Source: Pictodentalium vernedei (Eukaryota; Mollusca; Scaphopoda; Dentaliida; Dentaliidae). Taken from it: a stretch of DNA of 64,000 nucleotides. A model generated the notes under the pieces. The model made no database searches. It was not told the DNA's origin and saw only the letters and a list, made by a program, of their open reading frames with translations. The DNA lies in NCBI GenBank assembly GCA_031216915.1, contig CM062290.1, forward strand, positions 381,220,718 to 381,284,717, given 5' to 3'. Each line of letters starts with the position of its first letter. Within the stretch, counting starts at the first letter, position 1. Both the position numbers and the translations under genes were made by a program. This document shows positions 44,754 to 55,971 of this stretch, piece by piece.

Positions 44754-44893
44754 TTAAACCTTTAACCAACATAACGGCAAAAACCGGTCAGCTTTATTCA
44801 CAGAAATGTCTATTCAGTTTTAATTACTTTTTCATTTTTGCTTGAAAAACATAGCTTATGACCCTTCATTGGAATGAGCTCATTTGTTAAAGG
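44754..44893. mobile_element. piggyBac-like foldback MITE, copy 12, left half
   Basis: TTAAACCTTTAACCAACATA to TTGGAATGAGCTC, then a residual TTGTTAAAGGATTA end. Confidence 0.7.
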
Positions 44894-45175
44894 ATTATTT
44901 ATTGATTGGTGTTTAATTTCACATATTTCTGCACAGTGGTTTACCATGACCAGGGTAGTTTTACGGGCGGAGGAAGCCAGAGTACCTGGGGAGGAGGACC
45001 TCCGGGCAACAGCGAGCAACTATCAGATTCCCCACATACTAACTCCACACAAGCAGGGTTAGCATTGGTTGAATACAGGTGCACCATCGATGTGCAGTAC
45101 GCTTTAGTACACATCGCCACCATGCACCCACGTAGGCAATGGGGTGAAGTGTCTTGCCCAAGGACAGAGTGAGGA
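44894..45175 (-). mobile_element. SINE, minus orientation, head truncated
   Basis: TTTATTGATTGGTGTTTAAT, CCGTAAAA-type block inverted (TTTTACGGGCGGAGGAAGCC), CATCGATGTGCAGTACGCTT; ends at CAAGGACAGAGTGAGGACC. Confidence 0.8.
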
Positions 45176-45740
45176 CCGCTCAGACAGTCTTCAGACAGGC
45201 TCTTGGGGGTCTTCAAGGCCTTTCAACGTCTACATTTCAACATTACTGAACCTTTTTACTTGCAATATATTTTCCAGAGGTACCATGCATGCACTTCATT
45301 ATTGCCTTGCTAATATGAACATTTGCCATCATCTACAACAATGGCAGATCCGGAGTTGGTGGAGCCAATATTTATAAAGTAGTTTATGCTCATACTTCAG
45401 GTTTAGTATGACCTATAGTAATGGTACCAACACCAAATGAGTTGAAACTTGCTGGAGGTTCAAAATGTGCTCCACCTCTATGCGGTCAAGAGAGGTCATT
45501 AAATGCATACTTTTTCGACCTATTGGGAATTTCATTTTATACCAATTAATAAAGTTCTGAAGATTATACATGTATCTCATCATTCAAATAAATGGTAGCG
45601 GCAGTAATGTCCATTTCTGATTCCTTCATCGAACCTTATAAATGGTGTGCACATATATGCCTTTTCGGGTTTCTTAGAAAAATTGTTCTGATTCCTGTAT
45701 GAATATTTTCTCCATGAAAGAATTTCACAAAAAGCAGTGG

Positions 45741-46849
45741 GGAGAAAGCTGTGACTGTCAAATACAATAACATGATCTATTTATTTAATCTCATTGTACA
45801 GAATTAATTCCCAAACCGAGTTAATATAAAAACAAACAACTTGATAATGAAGAATTCCAGTGTACATGTAATTGTAAAACTACACTCTAGATTTGTTATT
45901 GAAAACTACAACAATACTGTCAGGATGCCGGTAAAAGATGCAATACTGACATAGTTGAATGTTCTGTTAACTGTGTTAGTGCTATGACTGTTTAAAATTA
46001 ATTTATTAGAGAAGTTCTAGTTTTATGTATGCCTTGTTTAGGTCACTAGATGCTTTTAAGAGCAGGCTTTCAAATGAGCTCTTGGGGTTTTTTAAGGTTT
46101 TTATGACAATACCTCCGACATAGAGTTTATGCACCCTTTGTCAGCGCGACAACTCAAATACGGACCGTCCTATCTCTATGCATTTTTGCATGCTGGTTAT
46201 CAAAAACCAGTTTGCACTTATCTATGTTTTTTCACCCGTTCGATCTGAATGTCAGATGACAGATCTGAAGTTGGTGGAGCCATTATTTCAAAGTGGGTTG
46301 CGCTCATTCTTCAATGTAGATGTGGACATGGGACTACACCGATTGAGTTAAACATTGCTGGAGATTCAATATATGGTCCACCTGAATGAGGTCATCAAGT
46401 GCATATTATTCAGAAAGACTGGGAAATGCATTTACACCTTAATGTATTTCTAAAGTTTATGAATGTATTTCATCACTCAAATTAGTGGGCAGAGCCAAAA
46501 TTGTCCATTTCTGATTCGTGTATCGAACCCTTTAAATGCTGGTCACATATATGCCTTTTCTGGTTTCTTATAAAAATTGTTCTGATTCCTGTATGAATAT
46601 CTGTAAATACTGTTAACGAAAAACCCATTTCTGATTTGTTAAAAAATATTTTACACCAGAAGATAAGCCTCCATAAATTCTCTTTCTGTAGAGTTTATTC
46701 CTGATACTTTAACCCTTTTCACACAGACTTGAATTTACTGGATGCAGTAAATTCTGTTTCTATAGTTGTTATTATGTTTTCAAACAAATGATAGTCTTTC
46801 TTATGGACATTATGTGAATTCGACAATGAGGCAAATCCCTTCCCGATGG
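45741..46849. repeat. Dispersed repeat DNA
   Basis: 45905-46020 matches 25280-25390; 46130-46740 matches the 27.3- and 62.3-kb family (CTCAAATACGG, CCTTTTCTGGTTTCTTATAA). No gene. Confidence 0.6.
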
Positions 46850-47570
46850 GGTATATAGTATTCCACGTGTCCGTCAGTCCGTCCGTCCCGAAGTTGTATC
46901 ACACACTACACTCACACCTTTCAAGACGGCCATCAGAAATTTTGCACAATGCAAAACTGCATTCAGCGCATTACCATGTTAGAATGGCAGACAACTCTGT
47001 ATGTTTTTTGTCTCAGTTAATGCCCTTTATCTACTTAGAAAATTGCACTTGTTTTTTACATTGCGGGTACCTTCATGGTGTAATAAACTCCTTCCACAGT
47101 TTGTAATGTAAAGATTTAAATTTTAAGATTTGGTTACACATACAATGTGCAATATCTATCAAATTTGCAGAAAAAATATTTTTTTCACAAAATTATTGCC
47201 CTTTATCGACTTGAAAAAAATCCTGTTTTTTAATGGAGGGTTCCTTCACGGTGTAATCAACTCCTTCCTCGGTATCTAAAGCAGAGAGTTGAAACTTTAG
47301 GATATTATGGTTACATATGCCTTGAAGATGTGCAGCATCTATACAGTTCACAGAAAAAATATTTTTCGCACAAAATTATTGCCCTTTATCGGCTTAGGAA
47401 ATTTCCAGTGTTTTTTTAATTGAGCGTACTTTCATGGTGTAATCAGTTCCTCCCACAGTTTCTAATGCGGGGAGTTGAAACTCAAGGATATGGGGTTACA
47501 CATGCCTTGGAGATATGCTACAAATATAAGGTTTGCGTTAAAATATTTGTTCACAAAACTACCAGAGTAA
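46850..47570. repeat. Tandem array, ~180-bp period
   Basis: A CCGTCAGTCCGTCCGTCC lead is followed by units with GCCCTTTATC at 47022, 47198 and 47381. Each carries CTTCATGGTGTAATCA and CTCCTTCC-like words and GGTTACACATGCCTTG. Confidence 0.8.
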
Positions 47571-47892
47571 ATCAAACCAAGTCGCTCTTACATCTGGTAA
47601 AGAGACGGGGGTACCTTTTTGTTTCACCCAATGATAGTTTTTATGATAATATCCAATGGTCTGTAATCTGTCAAAGTACCGTCGTCAGTCAACCATTCAT
47701 CCGCCATCCAGTAATAATTGTTTCATTTATGTAATGCTATCCTTTGAATTACAGGCGTGGTATTGCAGGCGGGGACACATGCCGCCCTCGGCGTTGCTCT
47801 AGTTTATTGTACTTTGTTTTTACACAGTGATCACTTAATTGCATGTAAAAGAGAAAATTGATAATTGGTAATTTTCACTTCTGCAAAATTAG
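47571..47892. other. Spacer with a GC-rich inverted word
   Basis: GCAGGCGGGGACACATGCCGCC at 47766 region is weakly self-complementary; no gene. Confidence 0.35.
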
Positions 47893-48132
47893 TTAACCCT
47901 TTACCTAACATGAAAAGCAGACGACACTTGCAAAAAAAAATCTTGATAATTAGTTCTTTTCATTTTTTGTCTCCAAAACATAGGTTATGACCCCTCGTTG
48001 GAACGAGCTCGTTCCAACGAGGGGTCATAACCTATGTTTTTGAGACAAAAAATGAAAAAATAATGAAAATTAATTGGCGATTTTTGAGAATAGCGCTGGC
48101 CGGTTTTGGCCGTTACGTTGGGTAAAGGGTTA
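47893..48132. mobile_element. piggyBac-like foldback MITE, copy 13
   Basis: TTAACCCTTTACCTAACATG ... ACGTTGGGTAAAGGGTTAA. The hairpin has GAGCTC as its exact centre with no spacer. Confidence 0.95.
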
Positions 48133-48339
48133 AGTTTCACACATATTTCACAATTTTCTAATGTAACCTCATCACGAGTATTTGTAATGAAACTTAAATT
48201 ATGTTAACTCCGATCTAATCAGAACACATTGAAAAGCACTGAATTTATAATGCTTGCACTGATATGTTCTGCTTGCTACGGAAGCCGGTTAGTGCCTTTC
48301 GTACTTCGTACTTTAATCGATTTTTTATGTCGTACTTTC

Positions 48340-48570
48340 GTACTTCGTACTTAGTATGTCGTTATGCCGACATAGTATGTCGTAATTACGACAGAGTATG
48401 TCGAATTACGATATTGTATGTCGTCGTTACATTACGACTCTTGTCGTAATTACGACATAGCTAACTTGAAATTACGACATAGCTATCTCGTGTTTATGAC
48501 TTACAGTGTCGTAATTACAACATAGTATGTCGTCGTTACGAGATAACATTTATCGTAATTACGAAATATA
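48340..48570. repeat. Array of the palindrome CGTAATTACG
   Basis: At least five near-copies of GTCGTAATTACGACATAG-like words and TATGTCGTCGTTAC variants at irregular 20-50-base steps. Confidence 0.8.
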
Positions 48571-48779
48571 AATTAATTTACAAATGGCACTAGCTGTCTT
48601 CCGTAGTCTTCTACAGGTAGTCCCCCAAATTGCGAAGTTGTCTGGCATGAAATCAATGTTTCAATAATTCCAGACTTGGAGTCTTTCTATAAATCGTTTG
48701 GCCTGTTAATTAAAACTTATATAGTGGTTGATAACCTACAATATGTACATGATATTGGATGGTGTTGGCTGCAGAACAT
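48571..48779. other. Spacer
   Basis: No gene recognised. Confidence 0.35.
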
Positions 48780-49345
48780 ATTCAAACTTTAAAAATAAAA
48801 GTTTGAAAGTTCTTTGTGGCAAGACATAAGTCCACTGCCCATTCGCTGTGTTTAACGTTAATGATATGCAAGGTCAGAGGTCGCTTCGTGTAAACACTTT
48901 GATCAGCCTGTCTCTCAAGACTGTCATTCATGCGGTAGCAACAAAGAAAATGTTTCGTTTGAAATGAGAAAATGTGCGTTTTCGATTTAATACGAATAAA
49001 GATAGAAAAAACAGCATACGTCCAACACCTCATTTAACCCACAGATCAAAACAATATTGATTTTTTTGCCAAATGAATACCGCAATGAAATCCTGCCCAT
49101 AAACAAGGTGCACTCGGCATCATGTGGTTGTTTTTGTTGACGAGTGACAAAACTGCAGACAGATCACTCAAACGTCACAAAGATGACGGTGTGAGTGAAA
49201 ATTCAAACCCTGGGCATCCAAACAACCAACCAATACAGATATTTTCAAGCATAATACGCAGATGTTCCAGCTAGAAGAGGTTGGGAAGGGGGCGTGGTCC
49301 CTAAAAAGTAAAAATCGTCTGCTAGAAGCAGTGTCGCTTGTCTAA
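48780..49345 (+). repeat. THAP-linked repeat, copy on plus strand
   Basis: CAAGGTCAGAGGTCGCTTCG, CATTTTCTCATTTC complements and GGGGGCGTGGTCCCTAAAAA recur inverted at 56130-56690, where they lie directly upstream of a THAP frame. Here the THAP part is missing. Confidence 0.7.
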
Positions 49346-49570
49346 TAATAATATTTTGTCCATGTAGAGTAGAGGTCAAATTGAGTTGAAGAATAACCAC
49401 TTCCTGTATAAACTGTAGATGTAATGTTTCCTATACTAATAACACAATAATCGGACAGCCTATTTTGTGAATCTCTAACAGAGAATTTCCCAGAAAATGA
49501 TGTAAGGTTCTTGTATTATCAGTATGGAAGCAGAAGCAACAGGATTCTCAATTTATTGTAGTTACTGGTA

Positions 49571-49827
49571 CATTACGTGGAGAGTGTATTCTTACTAAAT
49601 CACCCGCAGAGTGGAGATTTCACCCAAGCAATAATTGCTAATTAGTTGCAAGGCATAACAAGCACAAGCAAAGTTTCAGCCAATGGACCTCCGGGTTATA
49701 CCCGGAGGTCCATTGGCTGAAACATTGCTTGTATTTTTGTCGATATGTACAAAATTTGAAAGTTATAGTTTGGGTGATAACTCCACTCCGCGGGTGATTT
49801 AGTTACAATCCACTCTCCACGTACTGT
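49571..49827. mobile_element. MITE family with CAGTACGTGGAGAG ends, copy 2
   Basis: CATTACGTGGAGAGTGTATT ... CCACTCTCCACGTACTG; perfect central hairpin GCCAATGGACCTCCGGGT around TA. Confidence 0.9.
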
Positions 49828-50159
49828 ATATTGCAACTTATTTTTACTGGTAATGTACATGTATTCTGTAACTTTCTGCATGTTTTGGGTTCTATTCACA
49901 GCACTTTAGAGATTTGATTGCATTGAAATTCCTGTTGCAGACAGTTTTCCAAAGCACACAAATTCAAAATGTAATTTATAATGTTCAGGAAAGAATATTA
50001 CTTCAGAAAAACTAATTGTTTGGCTGAAGTAGGGTTGATGCTAAAAGAAAACTGGCCCATGAGTGATGGTAATTTACCCTTCTGGCGATGTTGTTTGGGT
50101 TTTTCAATCACTGGAAAATGGATTGATAAGAATCTTCATAATCCACACACCTCACTGTC
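49828..50159. other. Spacer
   Basis: No gene recognised. Confidence 0.35.
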
Positions 50160-50388
50160 TAACCCTTTACCCAACAAACAGACTCCAACTGCACACATAA
50201 TTCAAGAATTTAGCAAGTAAAAATGTTGTTTAAACTTTTTTATGCACACCTCATCATCTGATCTGTCTTCGACACAAGATTGTACCCCGAAGGTCACATG
50301 ACGTGGTATGCTTGAGGCTTTTTTGTGTAAGTTTGAAAAATTTAAATTGAAATTTTCAGTTTGAATGTTGTCTGTGGGTAAAGATTTA
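50160..50388. mobile_element. piggyBac-like MITE, copy 14, hairpin decayed
   Basis: TAACCCTTTACCCAACAAAC ... CTGTGGGTAAAGATTTAA. The centre has lost GAGCTC but keeps a GGTCACATGACGTGG arm trace. It abuts copy 15 head to tail. Confidence 0.6.
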
Positions 50389-50634
50389 ACCCTTTACCTA
50401 ACATGAAAAGCAGACGACACTAGCAAACAAAATTCTTGAATAACGATTTTGTTCACTGTTTGTCGCAAAAGCCTAGGTTATGACCCCTCATTGGAACGGG
50501 CTAGACGAGCTCGTTCCAAAGAGGGGTCATAACCAATGCTTTTGAGACAAAAACGAAAAAAATAATGAAAATTAATTGGCGATTTTTGTGAATAGCGCTG
50601 GCCGATTTTGAACGTTACTTTGGGGAAAGGGTTC
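50389..50634. mobile_element. piggyBac-like foldback MITE, copy 15
   Basis: AACCCTTTACCTAACATG ... TACTTTGGGGAAAGGGTT; arms slightly diverged (GGGCTAGACGAGCTCG centre). Confidence 0.85.
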
Positions 50635-51198
50635 AGTAGTAAAGTACAAATGTACTGTACTGCCACTTTTGTGATCACAGTACTGCAATTGTAGATTATT
50701 GCAGGAAGTCAAAATTTGTTACTTTAAATTTGTTTTATAATCAAGAAATATTGAAATGGGCCTATGTGCACAGTCCATTAATTTTTAATAAAAATAATCT
50801 TTAAATGAACATTTATTTGTTTAATAGCTAAATATGAAATGTCTGAAAAAAGACTTCTTAAGGGTATAAATGCATGGTACAAGGTAGAAGCCTACAAATA
50901 CAGTATGAATCAAAATAAGTTGTAGCATAACCGCCATAACTGAGCATCCCACTGCCAATGCACCAATAACACAAGAATTGGACATCATAATTTGAGCTTT
51001 TAAGAAAATGATGTCAGGTTCTTGTTTTATTGGTGTAGATGAAGTTGCATAGTTTATAGTGATTATTCTAAAGCTTATAGTCAAGTCATGTCTGCATTCC
51101 ACTCGGAGGTCCACTGGCTGAAATTTTGCTTATGCTATACAATGCACATGGACATCAACCACTTACTGTACGTACCTGCCAGCCAGTAAAAACCTTGT
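50635..51198. other. Spacer with a fragment of the CAGTACGTGG MITE centre
   Basis: CTCGGAGGTCCACTGGCTGA at 51101-51120 is a MITE fragment. No gene. Confidence 0.45.
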
Positions 51199-51284
51199 GA
51201 CTCAAGAAGCAAATCTGCAGTTTAAGGACCACTGAGTAGTTAGTTATCTGGTGGTCCATAAACTGCAGATCAGCTTGTTGAGTC
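51199..51284. repeat. Hairpin, ~33-base arms
   Basis: GACTCAAGAAGCAAATCTGC and AGTTTAAGGACCAC arms, 18-base loop, few mismatches. Confidence 0.85.
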
Positions 51285-51635
51285 CCCAATTTTTACAAGA
51301 TACAAGATTGGCAAGAAAATGTTGGATATATATGTATATCTTACCTCCTACAAGTATCTGGGAATTGCATTGGCTCAAAGACGTCACATGCAGACTGCAT
51401 ATAAAACCATATACTGCCTGTCAAAAATCAATATACGCTGACAGCTATGGGTAATCTCCCCTTTGTTCATTGATTATTCAAAATGGCGACAGCCGATAAA
51501 CGCTTCAAGTTGAAAGACTGAGTGTTGGAAGCCCATATTTGGTATGAAGTGCAGGTTAGGCAACTTAAAAGGCTTCATATTCTGTGGATGTGTGTCAAGT
51601 TACCTTCGAAATGAAACTGTTTGGTATGTATAAAT
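51285..51635. other. Spacer
   Basis: No gene recognised. Confidence 0.35.
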
Positions 51636-51701
51636 TTGCCTTGTTACAATTTCTGGGAGGGTGCTTGTAGGCACTCTCCCATAAATTGTAACAAGGCAAA
51701 G
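51636..51701. repeat. Hairpin of the GGAGAGTGCC family
   Basis: TTTGCCTTGTTACAATTTCT and GGGAGGGTGC arms; relative of 31889-31950. Confidence 0.9.
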
Positions 51702-52054
51702 ACACGTGAACACATTGTGAGAATTCTCTCATTTAATTTTGATCGCTTTGTTATTAGTTCTGTGCATCGATGCAGCAGTCGGTAAGATTCGCTCCCGCTT
51801 AACTGACACCATATATACCATATTAGGCCACCAACAAACTGTGTAACTAATAATATCCACCTACTTTGAGGACAAGTACAAAATCATCCAGTGTATACTG
51901 TAATACAATATCCTTGTGTACACATTTTCGTAATGGATCTTTAACGTTGTGGTTTTTTTTTTGTTGTAATAAGACAGCTTCAACTGAATGACATGTAAGT
52001 TTGAATTGAAGGAGAAAGTGGTCAAAAGAAGAATTTATATATATACCTGGAACT
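51702..52054. other. Spacer
   Basis: No gene recognised. Confidence 0.35.
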
Positions 52055-53614
52055 AAAGCACCCCCTGTTTTTTCGCAGTGGTGTTAATAGAAACATAACT
52101 TTCATGCTATCTTCCAGATGGCCAAAAGTGATTGTTTGCGGAAGGAATGATCTATTGACAAATTAAAGACAACACAATGATGAAAATATGCAGCATTTTA
52201 ATGGTGCTAATTACACATATCTGTCACTAATGCTTTTGATGGAAAAATATTTTATCGACAAGTATGGTGCTGGAACTGCCCATTGTGAAACAATGCCGGT
52301 AATTACTGACAAAAATGTAACCTTTGATCTCCTGAACACATTAGCATTGTCTAATGTCAGTAGCGATTATATCCACTCCATGCCCAGATGACAGCCTGAA
52401 CCCTCCACTAATGCTACCAGAAAGCCGCCCGATACGGTCCAGTGGCAACTGCTGCCACTCCTCGTGCAATGCAGCTTCCAAATCGGCCAAAGTCTGTAGA
52501 GTGGATCCATTGCTTGCACACGACGTCCAAGTAAGTGCCAGATGTGTCCTGAGGGATTTAAATCGGGGCTCATTGCAAGCCAAGGTAGTGTTGTAATTGC
52601 GTTGTTCTGTAGGAATGCTCTCACAGCATGGGAACGATGTATGTGGCCTTGCATTGCCGTCCATGAATACAGGGCGAGTAGCCAACGGGTGGTTGTCAAA
52701 ATAAGGCACGACAACCGGATTGAGAATGTGCCGGGTATACTGATGACCTTGAGATTCGTACAGTCACCAATCATGAGAGGGCCATCCCCAGATCATTACT
52801 GGTCCTCCACCATAAGGAACAGTAGGTCTGATGTCCGGGGCACGTAAGCAGTATTTCTATGCCCCCACACTCTCGGATGACCATCTATCATGTGAAGCAG
52901 AAACCAACTCTCGTCTGACCAATGGACTCTCCTCCACGTCCTGAAATTCCAATGTTGTCGTTCGTGCCATACACCACAACCAACGTCGTCTGTGGTGCTG
53001 ATCTGACGAAGCCGGACGCTTGATGACCCTGAACTCATATCAAATGCTTCGAGACGGTTTCGGACAGTTCTGTTGCACAGACGCCTATTGGGGACCCAAA
53101 GACGTTTCAAAACCCACTTGACGCAAAGGGTTCACGCATAACGAAACGTGCCAAAGTCCAATCTTCCCGAGGAGAGGTCATTCTGTGGTTGTCCAGGCTT
53201 GGTCGGTCCTTAACATCGTTGGTTTTTGATGTTTTCGGACAAGTCTGCTGATAACAGAATGACTATAGCCAAGTTGCTTTCCAATAGCTTTGAATGACAT
53301 GCAAGTTGCATGCATGCGAACGATTTGCCATCTTAATGCGTCTGATAGTCTCCTGCTTGCCATGTCATTATTTATTGGGTAAAAGAAGTGACAAATTTTC
53401 TTGTCTTTTATCCAGATATTTCATGTGGATGATAGTGTTTTTGTGACATTCCTGGGAAGCATGCTCCACGTGGATGACGGGGTGTGTTTGGGGTACGCTA
53501 CCAACCAGAAACATCATGTTTCACAAGATGAAATGTACTGCAAGACATAGCAATCATTAAAACAAAATCAGTAACAGCAACTTCACTCTCATGAAACATT
53601 TCAGGGGGTGCTTA
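52055..53614 (-). mobile_element. Second Tc1-like transposon, degenerate
   Basis: AAAGCACCCCCTG at 52055 and its inverted copy CAGGGGGTGCTTA ending 53614 bound the transposase remnant. The outermost bases are too eroded to fix TA flanks. Confidence 0.75.
52357..53363 (-). pseudogene. Tc1-like transposase remnant (second family)
   Basis: ATG at 53363: MASRRLSDALRWQIVRMHAT and FKAIGKQLGYSHSVISRLVR (HTH). Then KRLWVPNRRLCNRTVRNRLE; the core WRRVHWSDESWFLLHMIDG; VFMDGNARPH where the usual form has DDNARPH; SPDLNPSGHIWHLLGRRVQA where NPIEH is usual; and an end reading QAVIWAWSGYNRY then TGA (52359-52357). The first Asp survives; the second and third catalytic acids are replaced by Gly. Several frameshifts and a lost SVMVWG segment add to the damage. 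It differs in wording from the 37.6-kb transposase, so two Tc1 lineages invaded this region. Confidence 0.9.
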
Positions 53615-53627
53615 ATTATTTATATTA

Positions 53628-54015
53628 TTTATCTATTAAGGTTTAACGACACATTAACAGCCAAGGCTATATCGTGTCGGTGGCAGTTTTACGGGTGGGG
53701 GAAGCCGGAGTACCCGGAGAGAACAACCGAGCAACGACGAGCAGCTTCCAGCTCCCCAAAATCGTAAGTCCGCACTGCAGCACAGGCAAGGTTAGAGTGG
53801 TTGAAGACGTGCGCACCATCGACGTGCAGTACGCCTTAGTACACAGTGTCATCGTGTCCCCATGTGGACAATCAGGGTTAAGTGCCTTGCCCAAGGACGC
53901 AATGCGGGACTCCGAATCGATCGCTCAGATGGTCATCCAAGGACTAACCGTGGGCTCAACGTCGCTTAACTGCGGTGATCTGACGAGAGCCGGTTACCGC
54001 GCCCCCTGGTGCCTA
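53628..54015 (-). mobile_element. SINE, near full length, second tail type
   Basis: Inverted: ATTTATCTATTAAGGTTTAA, CGACACATTAACAGCCAAGG, GTCGGTGGCAGTTTTACGGG, ..., head ending GAGCCGGTTACCGCGCCCCC. It sits directly beside the Tc1-like right end. Confidence 0.85.
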
Positions 54016-54346
54016 ATTGTTCCATGTGTATATTTTGAAGTATCTGCACAAAATTAAAGCTGGCAAAATTTAACATCCTGCCAGTTCATATACTAGTTGG
54101 AATTTGTATTGGTATGGACTTCAACTATGATCTGTATTGGTATGATTCATATCTTGCCAGATTTTATTACTTTCAAATGTGTGATTTACTGGGATTTCAA
54201 GGTTTGATTTTTAACGATAACTTCACAAGTGAATTATGCAATCAACAATTGTGTCATGCATCCGTGCGCGCAAACGAAGACGCTTTGCCGTGGGACTAAT
54301 GGAGACTTCAATTTTGGGTTTTTTTTCTTCTTTTTTTGCTTTTTTT
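54016..54346. other. Spacer
   Basis: No gene; T-rich before the MITE. Confidence 0.35.
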
Positions 54347-54562
54347 TAACCCTTTACCTAACATGAAAAGCAGACGACACTTGCAAACCTGCAAACCTTT
54401 TTTTTGAATAACTATTATTTTCATTTTTTGTCTCAAAAACATAGGTTTTGACCCCTCATTGGAACGAGCTCGACGAGAAAATGAAAAAATAATGAAAATT
54501 AATTGGCGAGTTTTGAGAATAGCGCTGGACGGTTTTGGCCGTTACGTTAGGTAAAGGGTTAA
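54347..54562. mobile_element. piggyBac-like foldback MITE, copy 16, right arm deleted
   Basis: TTAACCCTTTACCTAACATG ... TTACGTTAGGTAAAGGGTTAA; the left arm reaches GAGCTCGACGAG then jumps to AAAATGAAAAAATAATG, losing the right arm. Confidence 0.9.
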
Positions 54563-54603
54563 ATAATATAATTATCGTTACTAATGAAATGTAATAAACA
54601 GAG

Positions 54604-54726
54604 TAATCGCTTGACTGGACTGGTTACGTGAAATAATTCATTCGAGGCGAGGGACTATATTGTAAAACTCTCGTGCGCATTCACCTCTCATGAATTATTT
54701 CACGTAACCAGTCCAGTCAAGTGATT
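54604..54726. repeat. Hairpin, ~36-base arms, long loop
   Basis: TAATCGCTTGACTGGACTGG and TTACGTGAAATAATTCAT arms; the ~48-base loop holds GAGGCGAGGG and ACTCTCG. Confidence 0.85.
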
Positions 54727-55148
54727 AATCTTTATTGAATTGGAATTTTTATACAAATTATTGGCATGTTATAAAGGAGTTTCTGGGTATGACTGTAATT
54801 TCCTGAAAAGGAATTTCTAAAACTCCACCAGTATTTTGAGGGTGACCAGAATTTTTTTCCAGTCTTATTTTTTGAGCGGAGGCATTTCAGAGTGAATTGT
54901 ATCCTAAGACAATTCTTTGGCATTAGTGCTCTATTGTTTAGTTTATATTCTTTTTCTGTGGAGATTTATATCTGAAAAGAATGCGTCTTGTTTGTTTTAA
55001 ACATTCATCCAAGTGACCCATTTGCGGTGTGGGATATGGATTTTGTTGAGTTGGTTTCCAACCTTTGAGCATACTACTGAGCGTTTGGTGAGTCGCCACT
55101 TTTTGCCTATCTTTTTTATCAATTGTATTAATATATAATACACCCATA
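54727..55148. other. Spacer
   Basis: No gene recognised. Confidence 0.35.
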
Positions 55149-55773
55149 GTAGCTTGGTGTACCAAATGTTCACCACGAGTGGTGAAGTGGTGTTAACCGC
55201 GAGCCTTCGGCGCGCGGTTAAAACCACTTCACCACGAGTGGTGAACATTTGGTACACGAAAATACTTTGGGTATATTTTATTACACCATGATCCTCAGAT
55301 TATTAAGAGTCGCTATTATTTTTCTCGATTTTACTGAACAGCAGCCGTAAATACGTGCGAATTTGTTTTTGTTTACATGAGGATCGGTGGGCGGTACTTC
55401 CGCTGTCAGTTTTATCACCGAAACGAAATTGAAAAACAACATAATAACATACTATTTCGAGCTATGAATGCTTTATTAACATGAGACAAAGGATGTTTAA
55501 GAATTTTTGGTGTTTTATGGGGTAAACTCATTTAAAAATGTAATAAATAATTGCCACTTTCATTTCACTCTTCGCGAGGCGATGTGCGATAAATTTAAAG
55601 TTTGCATTCAGGTCGGCGTTACCAAAGGTCAACTTGGATGTAGTGTTCCACTGTGGGTGTAAATTTTAACTACTGAAATCCCATTGCTGGCGTGTTCATC
55701 ACGGCTGGTGTGTAAAGCTAAAATTTATGTCATAGACTTTTCATATATAGTAGAATAGGTAATCATGGTATAA
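55149..55773. repeat. Interspersed foldback repeat, copy 2
   Basis: Hairpin 55149-55257 (tip GCGAGCCTTCGGCGCGC) then the same non-coding DNA as 16517-17035, ending AGGTAATCATGGTATAAA; breaks into the THAP frame. Confidence 0.85.
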
Positions 55774-55779
55774 ATGTTT

Positions 55780-55971
55780 TTAACCCACTGATCTAAGTTT
55801 TCTTGATCTTGGAAATGTAAGTAAAACGAAGGGATGGTCACAAAAACGCTGACCCGTGTTGTTCACACATCTATGGAAGTCACAGTATTTGTACTTCCAT
55901 GTGCGGAGATGGAATGAACTATTGTGACACCCAACAACACAACAGTAGTCTTTGACCATTTTCACTTGCAA
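55780..55971 (-). pseudogene. THAP-domain N-terminal fragment
   Basis: 63 codons: MQVKMVKDYCCVVGCHNSSF then LRTWKYKYCDFHRCVNNTGQ and FVLLTFPRSRK. The CCVVGC start, aromatic/Cys spacing and FPRSRK match the start of THAP-type C2CH zinc fingers in many invertebrate transposon-linked proteins. Known THAP proteins bind DNA; many derive from P-element or Harbinger-type transposases. After RSRKLRS the frame ends at GTGGGTTAA, where a W-V motif seems shifted by two bases. The AVPY-like C-terminal half and the closing C-x2-H are absent. The downstream DNA is an unrelated foldback repeat, so the element is truncated. Confidence 0.5.

Larger units (their letters stand above)
44480..45740. repeat. Large interspersed repeat, copy B
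   Basis: Direct-orientation relative of 26100-27790, about 18.4 kb away, including the MITE half and GATCCGGAGTTGGTGGAGCC; additionally carries a SINE. Confidence 0.75.

Noticed and set aside
47420-47734. 104-codon plus-strand frame
   Set aside because: Begins within a non-coding tandem array; no conserved motif.
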